Source: Cryphonectria parasitica EP155
Taxonomy: Eukaryota; Ascomycota; Sordariomycetes; Diaporthales; Cryphonectriaceae
Length of the DNA stretch: 64,000 bases
Direction of reading: 5' to 3'
Assembly: GCF_011745365.1 (NCBI RefSeq)
Contig: NW_024468912.1
Coordinates: forward strand, 1,798,001-1,862,000
Positions 58,309-64,000 of this stretch are shown one piece after another; the first letter of the stretch is position 1; every line of letters begins with the position of its first letter. The notes beneath the pieces were generated by a model. It was not told where the DNA came from. It did no database searches and was given only the letters and a program-made list of their open reading frames with translations. Made by a program: the position numbers and the translations under genes.

Positions 58309-59865
58309 ATGAAAGAAGTGGACAAGAAGCGCTTCAGCGCGCTCCTATCCTGGGCCAATCTTCACGGAGCCTCCCTTCACCCTGCCCTTGAGATATACAA
58401 GGACGATTTGACTGGCTTCTCCATACGGTTTAAGTCTGATCTGAGCCAAGATGCCGCCAACCTCAAGCCTGGCGATGAAATTCTCATCTGTCCTCTGAAG
58501 GCCAGCCTCTCCTATCTCAATGCCATCACTGGGGGCCCTCTTGTTTCAACCCCTTCAGAACAAACCGATACATCGTCTTCATTCCCCTCAGGATTCAATG
58601 ACCTTCCGCCACACGTCATTGGACGCTTCTTCCTCATGAAGGAGTTCCTGGCCGGCAAATCGTCCTTCTGGTATCCTTACATCACCACCCTTCCGCAGCC
58701 TGATGTCCTCTCAACGTGGAGCCTGCCTCCTTTCTGGCCCGAGGACGATGCAGAGTTCCTAGAGTGTACAAATACGGGTATTTCCGCCCAGGCCATCCGC
58801 GACCAGCTAAAGAAGGAATTCAAGGAAGCGCGGAAAGCGCTCAAGGACGCCGGCTGTGAGGACTGGCGAGACTACACTCGAACCCTCCACGACTGGGCGT
58901 TCAGCATCTTTGCGAGCCGGAGCTTTCGGCCATCCCTCGTGATACCCAAGGCGCTGAGAGACGCCGCGCTACCAAAGGGGGTGGCAATTGACGACTTCAG
59001 CATTCTGCTCCCGGTTTTCGACATCATAAACCACTCGCCACGCGCCCAGGTGCGGTGGCTGGTCGATGACGAGAGCAGCGTTGCTCACACGTGCCGTTTT
59101 CAGAGCTTCGACACGTACCAGCCTGGCGATCAGATCTTCAACAGCTACGGGAAGAAGACCAACAGTGAACTTCTCCTGTCGTATGGGTTCATCCTCCCAG
59201 AGACGGATGACATACACAACGACTACCTCCACGTGAGAAAGAGAACTGGAGCGGGAGGACCTGCAGACTCGGTTCCAGGTGCTGGATCAGCTGGGCCACC
59301 GCAGGATTTCCTTGTGTCATTGCGCCCTATCAACCATCCGAGTTCCTACGTCGGCGCGGCGCGACAGGCAGTGGTGAAGGATCGCAGCTTTCAAATTAGA
59401 CCAGAATTCTCTCATGTGGAGGACTCTCTGGTCTGGGACATGTGCCTAGCAGTAGTAGGAGATGGCAACAAGGAGTCGTTCATGACCTCGATAGTGGGTT
59501 CCGACGTGGATCTCAGAAAGGAAGCTTCTGTAACGGCCGATGACTCGAGACAACGTGAGCTGGCGTGTCTGCGGCGCATACTATCTGGGTCCGCATCTCT
59601 CCCAGCCGAAGCTTGCCAGGTGGTCGAGCAGGTCAAGCAGCTGCTTCTGGCAAAGCTGGGCATGGAATATGATAAGTTGTGCGAGACTAACCCGGGCGTC
59701 AGTGTGGATGAACAAGGCAATGAGATCGTTGTGGTTGTCGTGCCGCAGACACACAACCAGTCTATGGCGATGCAGTACCGCACGCAGGTCAACAAGGTGC
59801 TTGAAAATGCAATCACCACCCTTGCGCCTGACTGGCAAAGCGAGATAGTGCAGGGACAAGATTAA
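58309..59865 (+). CDS. SET-domain protein lysine methyltransferase (RLSMT/SETD3-6 class)
   Basis: A single exon of 518 aa from the first ATG at 58309 (MKEVDKKRFSALLSWANLHG). The frame stays open upstream but only with GTG. The first segment (WANLHGASLHPALEIYKDDL) and the split SET domain (about 10-305) are typical of this class. The cofactor-binding NHS is at 241-243 (DIINHSPRAQV), followed by GDQIFNSYGKKTNSELLLSYGF, which contains the catalytic Tyr region. A helical Rubis-subs-bind-like C-terminal half follows. Relatives methylate ribosomal proteins, elongation factors or actin. The substrate here is not known. There is no chromatin domain, so a histone role is unlikely. Confidence 0.92.
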   Translation: MKEVDKKRFSALLSWANLHGASLHPALEIYKDDLTGFSIRFKSDLSQDAANLKPGDEILICPLKASLSYLNAITGGPLVSTPSEQTDTSSSFPSGFNDLPPHVIGRFFLMKEFLAGKSSFWYPYITTLPQPDVLSTWSLPPFWPEDDAEFLECTNTGISAQAIRDQLKKEFKEARKALKDAGCEDWRDYTRTLHDWAFSIFASRSFRPSLVIPKALRDAALPKGVAIDDFSILLPVFDIINHSPRAQVRWLVDDESSVAHTCRFQSFDTYQPGDQIFNSYGKKTNSELLLSYGFILPETDDIHNDYLHVRKRTGAGGPADSVPGAGSAGPPQDFLVSLRPINHPSSYVGAARQAVVKDRSFQIRPEFSHVEDSLVWDMCLAVVGDGNKESFMTSIVGSDVDLRKEASVTADDSRQRELACLRRILSGSASLPAEACQVVEQVKQLLLAKLGMEYDKLCETNPGVSVDEQGNEIVVVVVPQTHNQSMAMQYRTQVNKVLENAITTLAPDWQSEIVQGQD

Positions 59866-60157
59866 ACTGTATAGGATGTCTGGATGATCTGATTTGATCA
59901 AGTATTAGGAGCATGATCCTCGAAAGACTTCCAGGTACTTGTGATAGACGTAACCATATCTGATCCACCCCATGTCTTGTTAAGCTCATGTAGCGCTCAT
60001 CCCTTGTGTTCAATCCTTTTAGTACGGCAGGAGAACCTTGAGCTCATCCCCATCATCACCAGGTCTGAGACTCGACATCGGCCCATCTGAGCCGGCTCGG
60101 TAATATACAAATACTGTATCCACCTATCGACCTTCTATTACCAGAGTTTTGCGATAT
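59866..60157. other. Convergent 3' regions of SET and secreted-protein genes
   Basis: 292 bp with no gene visible. Confidence 0.6.
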
Positions 60158-60742
60158 CTATTCCGGACAAGTCACATCCCACGAACCCGTAAAGTCCTGC
60201 GTGGTGTAACAATCGGTATTGTTGAGTGGATTTGAGCTCTTCCGACGCGGATCGAGGGTGAGGTTGATACATGCGCCTTCTGGCCGGTGCTCGGGTCCAA
60301 CGACAGCATCTTTGGGATCCAATAGTACATTGCACTGGACGTCTTTGTATATCCGAATCGTACACTGACCAGGCGTGGTGGAGACGGAGGCGAAGTTCTC
60401 GAAGGCGTGGCATCCTTCCTTCCACGAGACTTCGGTTTCGTTCCAGCACAAGGGCCTGCGCGACAAGAATGGGCAGCAACTTGCAGTATAAAAGCAAGCT
60501 TGCCAACGTGGTAGTGGCTTATTTGCGGGCGTCTCGATCATAGCTTGGGTGCTGGCGACGCTGCTGTAACCTGGCGGAGTGATAGTGCGGACGTCAGGCT
60601 CGGTGCTCAGGGTCTCGACTTGCACTTTAGTCTCAGTATTGTGAGCATAGTGGACTCCGGCTGCATTATTTCCATAGGTTGGCTTCAGGATCGATAGGAA
60701 GATGAGAAGTAAACAGGCCAGCAGTTTCCGATCCGCGGGCAT
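60158..60742 (-). CDS. Secreted cysteine-rich protein, effector-like
   Basis: A single exon of 194 aa with a clear signal peptide (MPADRKLLACLLLIFLSIL, cleavage about residue 24). The mature protein has a Thr/Val-rich N-terminal stretch, then ten cysteines in the last 115 residues: one spaced before a CC pair and a fourth close after (ACFYTASCCPFLSRRPLC), then six singles to the end (…TCPE). An even number of cysteines and three N-glycosylation sequons fit a disulfide-bonded extracellular protein. I recognise no domain. Small secreted Cys-rich proteins in plant-associated fungi are often effectors; that is inference from size and composition. Confidence 0.75.
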   Translation of the reverse strand: MPADRKLLACLLLIFLSILKPTYGNNAAGVHYAHNTETKVQVETLSTEPDVRTITPPGYSSVASTQAMIETPANKPLPRWQACFYTASCCPFLSRRPLCWNETEVSWKEGCHAFENFASVSTTPGQCTIRIYKDVQCNVLLDPKDAVVGPEHRPEGACINLTLDPRRKSSNPLNNTDCYTTQDFTGSWDVTCPE

Positions 60743-61724
60743 CTTGAGTGAATACGGGTGGAAATGATGGGCTTTAAGCGTGTTACTGGATGGAGATCGT
60801 GATTTTGATACAAATGAGGGCGTGGTGGAGTGGGCTCAGAGAAGAAGAAATTGTCGATAGCGAAGGAAAGAATTAGGTGGTGATGATGTTTTGAAAGTGT
60901 TGACATACTCGTTTAAAAAATAATAAAAAACCAGTCCGTCTAGTCCAGTTCCTGTCATTTGCAGTCAGTCCTTGGCAAGCGGCAAGCACGGCCGCAAAGC
61001 TGTTCCTGCCCAGAGTCTTGTCGAAGATTAGCAGCGAGTTAGAAGATACACGGGCGTTCTTTCTGTAGATATGGAAGCATGGAGGTGAACAATACATCAA
61101 TTTTCTGCAAAAGATTGGTGCACGGAGTAAGAGTGCTTGCATTTGTAAGACTTCTGCTGGTGCCTGCAAAGACACACATCACGATAGTAGAAACATGAAC
61201 TAGATCATAGAAGATATCATAACTCTCCATGGCTAAAGCGTATTGATTTCCTTGTGAGGTTTTTTTGTCTTTTTTCTTCTTTTTTTTTCTCTTCTTTTTC
61301 GTGAATGTTTACTAAAAAGGATGTCCTCAAGGGCTCATACAGCACATTCTCGGGATTCGTACAGCCTCTTCTTATATTCGCCGATTACATTATTCGAGGA
61401 TTAGAGAAATGGACAGCTCCATAATATTGCGATTAATAATACGAGAAGAATGTATACGGTAGAATCAGTACTGTAACCGAATGGCAAGAATTGTTGATTG
61501 ATTTTCCAATCTCCAAAGCTGTGTGAAGGGAGTACGAGGAGGAAACGGACGACACTCAAATACCCTAACCCTATCAATTGCCTCGTGAAGCGCTTCTGGC
61601 AACGCTGACTAAGTGTTTCTATGACTCTCACCGATGTCGTGATCACGGATAAGAATATTTTAATACAGGGTGCTTTCTAGATTACTGATGTTTTGTCCAA
61701 GACTTTGAGGAACGTCAACAAGAT
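60743..61724 (+). promoter_or_regulatory. AT-rich spacer and NAT promoter with telobox-like motif
   Basis: A divergent spacer of about 1 kb, AT-richer than most of the window, with a T-rich tract at 61258-61300. ACCCTAACCCTA at 61562-61573 lies about 150 bp before the N-acetyltransferase ATG and repeats the telobox-like word found upstream of the SET gene. No gene is seen. Confidence 0.4.
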
Positions 61725-62929
61725 ATGGCCCTGGATTCTAGAGACACCGAGCTGCTGCAAAACACTCCTCTGGAGTCTGCTTTCAGCCCAGCTCAGATCC
61801 AACACTACCTACAGCATATATCCTTTCCGCTGCCTCTCACACATCCTCGGGATACAATCTTCTTGCAGACTTTACACCGATGCCAGATCACGAGCATCCC
61901 ATACGAAAATCTGAGCCTGCACTATAATTCTGCTCGTACCAACTCAATCGACCCGCAGGATCTTTACGCCAAGTTCCTGCCCGACTTCCACCCGACCGCC
62001 TCTGAGCAGAGCCGTGGCAGGGGCGGCTTTTGTTTCGAGACCAGTGTGTTCTTCCTCCATATTCTCAAAGGCCTGGGCTTCAGAGCATATCCGACTGCAG
62101 CACGTATTCGTATCCGAGACCACCTCACGCGTGTGCCTGCCGGACCATTCGTGGGACCGCGACATGGTAAGCTTCTCAGTCGAGCTCTCTTTGCCCTGAT
62201 TACCACGGCGTGATATGACTAATCCGTAGCAATCACCTAGTTGTGAATCTTGTGCTCCTTGAGGACGGCTCGGTCTGGAGCTGCGATGTCGGGTTCGGTG
62301 GCGACGGTCCAACGACCCCCTTACTGCTCTCGTCCTGCCCAGGACAGGAACCAGAGGCAGTGGCCAATCTAGGCGCACAGCAGATTCGGTTACAGAGAGG
62401 AGCATTCCCAAACACACTGAAGTCGGAGGCGAATCAAGTCTGGTTCTACGAGTACAGGAATGGCACGGATGCTCCCTGGAATCAATACTACGCTTTCGGC
62501 GAGGCGGAAGCCAGTGCTTGGGATCTGGAGTGTTCAAATTGGTGGGTGGCGAGTCACCCAGAGAGTTTCCAGAGGAAGCAGATTTTAGTTGTCAAGTTTA
62601 TCAGGGGCACTGCAGGAGAAGATGGCGATTGCAGAAGCTCCCGAGGGAATGCAGCGAACGGTGAGGAAACGGCCACTAAACATTCGACAAGCACAGTTCA
62701 GGTCATTGGGAAGATTATGCTGGCTGATGGGATTGTAAAGAGAAATATGGGTGGCAGGACAGAAGTGGTACAAGTATGTACGAGTGAAGAAGAGCGGATC
62801 AAAGCATTGAAGGAGCACTTTGGCATCGTCCTCAGCAACGAGGCACGAAAGGGGATCCAGGGGTTTGAGACGGAGTTGACTGGTGATGTTGATGGAATTG
62901 AATCCCACATCGAGCCACAAGCTAGCTGA
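61725..62929 (+). CDS. nat: Arylamine N-acetyltransferase
   Basis: Two exons, 61725-62166 and 62241-62929 (74-nt intron with branch-like TGACTAAT), give 376 aa. The full catalytic triad is visible: Cys103 in RGRGGFCFETSVFF, His147 in GPRHVVNLV and Asp163 in WSCDVGFGG. The enzyme moves an acetyl (or malonyl/propionyl) group from CoA to arylamines and hydrazines in the cytosol. In Fusarium a NAT of this family (FDB2) detoxifies benzoxazolinones from cereals, so a role in handling plant phenolics is plausible here. The C-terminal region is longer than in bacterial NATs (about 280 aa), as usual for fungi, with an inserted polar loop about 295-320. Confidence 0.95.
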
Positions 62930-63810
62930 TGAGCAATTGAGTTCCCTCAGAGGAGCCGCATCACCAAGGAGTGCAACAACCTGGTGGCACCAACAATTGA
63001 ACCATTTCCTTGCTCTAAGCACTGGATTGCTTTGCAAACAATATGGCTATGGTACAAAATTCTCATGGCAAGCCGTTCCGCTTATATTGGGTCAGCTAAA
63101 GAATTCTAGAGGCTTCAAGGGGGCTGGCTACATACTGGCATACCAATCTCCGAGACATCAATAAACTAAAAATTGATATAGTAATATTGATTTAAAGAAA
63201 AAATGTCTGTCAGTCGGTAAGCGACGGTAAGGCTGCAGGTGGGAGTTGTATAGCAGCTTCCCCTCATCGGCGAACATTTGGCCGAGCGTTAATTGTGTAG
63301 GCTTCAACTTTGTTCGTCACCCTGTAATTCTGGAAGATGCAGCCTGGAGATCTCGTCACTCTGTCAATCGCCTTCACCTGACAATTTTCTCTATCAAACC
63401 TTCGAGCATACTAGAGACTATTACCCCTTTCGGTCCATCGCAACAACTGAATGTATTCATACAAGCCACCCCCATTCCACGGCATGTAAAACAAGATTCA
63501 GACCTTCGGGCTATGCAATGATGTATTCACGTGCATAATTCTACCCAATAAAAACTGCTTTCACAATTTACCGGTCTTGCCTTGCTGACCAACCCCGCTC
63601 AAGTTGCATCATTGCTGACTGAATCCCAGAGAGAGGGGGCGTCGTACACAGTGCAGAGGCTCTGCCGTCAGCCATGCCATAGCCTGTCAGCATGTCCGGA
63701 TACATAATTGTGACTCCTCATCTCTTCGAATCCATGCAATATTACCGATACTTCAACTATTCACCATCTTGGAATACCTATAACCACACAAGCCATCCAA
63801 CAACTTGCAA
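62930..63810. other. Intergenic
   Basis: The 3' side of the NAT gene and the promoter of the right-edge gene. No other gene is seen. Confidence 0.55.
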
Positions 63811-64000
63811 ATGTCTGATGGGACTGCTAACCGCCCGGCCGAAGCTGCCGGAAGGGCTGAGGCTGAGGATGAGGGTGATACTGGCACTGTACACGGGCAT
63901 GTCAGGGTCTTACTACTTACGTTTGAATTTAACGACTTGTACTTGGATCAGGAAACCCAGGATGTGCAAGCCGCTTTTGAACGCTTGAACTACGATGTTG
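63811..64000 (+). CDS. Start of a caspase-like (peptidase C14 type) gene, cut by right edge
   Basis: An open frame from ATG 63811 runs off the window. The first 28 residues are Ala/Gly/Glu-rich and disordered (MSDGTANRPAEAAGRAEAED). They are followed by HVRVLLLTFEFNDLYLDQET and DVQAAFERLNYDV. A buried beta strand, then an acidic loop, then a helix ending F.RL.Y.V is how fungal caspase/CHAT-type peptidase domains begin (DV..AFERLGYDV). The catalytic His and Cys would lie beyond the edge. Other alpha/beta folds could share this start, so the family is tentative while the gene itself is likely. Confidence 0.5.
   Translation, partial: MSDGTANRPAEAAGRAEAEDEGDTGTVHGHVRVLLLTFEFNDLYLDQETQDVQAAFERLNYDV

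Noticed and set aside
1..64000. CRISPR arrays, rRNA genes, bacterial-type operons, LTR retrotransposons
   Set aside because: No regularly spaced direct repeats, no rRNA sequence and no LTR pair or reverse-transcriptase motif were seen on either strand.

Overview
The window is nuclear DNA of a filamentous ascomycete, most likely a Sordariomycete. The evidence is genes split by short GT-AG introns (about 45-220 nt), long CT-rich leaders, and a gene set typical of this group: a FWD-1-type F-box/WD40 protein, a CDC24-type RhoGEF, Vps60, a fungal GH28 and a fungal arylamine N-acetyltransferase. A pogo-family transposon is damaged only by stop codons and substitutions, as repeat-induced point mutation (RIP) would leave it. 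No rRNA, intact tRNA, CRISPR array or bacterial-type operon is visible. Exon coordinates come from reading splice sites by eye and checking that the frame closes; no searches were run, so family names rest on motif recognition.

From 1 to 28.8 kb the content is mostly housekeeping. In order there are the 3' end of an unknown gene, a FucP-type sugar permease (-), the CDC24 RhoGEF (-), a SAM methyltransferase (-), an FWD-1-like SCF substrate receptor (+), the ESCRT-III protein Vps60 (-), a probable decayed gene (-), a class C beta-lactamase-like serine hydrolase (-), a small three-exon gene (+) and a Gly/Arg-rich protein (-). Polarity (CDC24), ubiquitin-mediated turnover (FWD-1) and endosomal sorting (Vps60) are conserved functions; they are neighbours, not a pathway.

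From 30.8 to 36 kb lie a secreted alpha/beta hydrolase, a rhomboid protease and a four-helix membrane protein. A gene-poor stretch of about 12.7 kb follows (35.9-48.6 kb). It is full of homopurine/homopyrimidine and homopolymer tracts and a recurring GTACCAYAGTAC-like motif. The only gene I can support there is a tiny three-exon, Cys/His-rich gene at 42.25 kb.

From 48.6 kb to the end is accessory: an orphan PaxB/Pyr4-type membrane terpene cyclase, a secreted GPI-anchor-type Ser/Ala-rich protein, a GH28 pectinase, the RIP-scarred pogo element with perfect 43-bp inverted repeats, a decayed DUF6604-like gene, a SET-domain lysine methyltransferase, a Cys-rich secreted protein, an arylamine N-acetyltransferase, and the start of a caspase-like gene cut by the right edge. 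Pectin degradation, small secreted proteins and xenobiotic acetylation together suggest a plant-associated lifestyle; this is inference.
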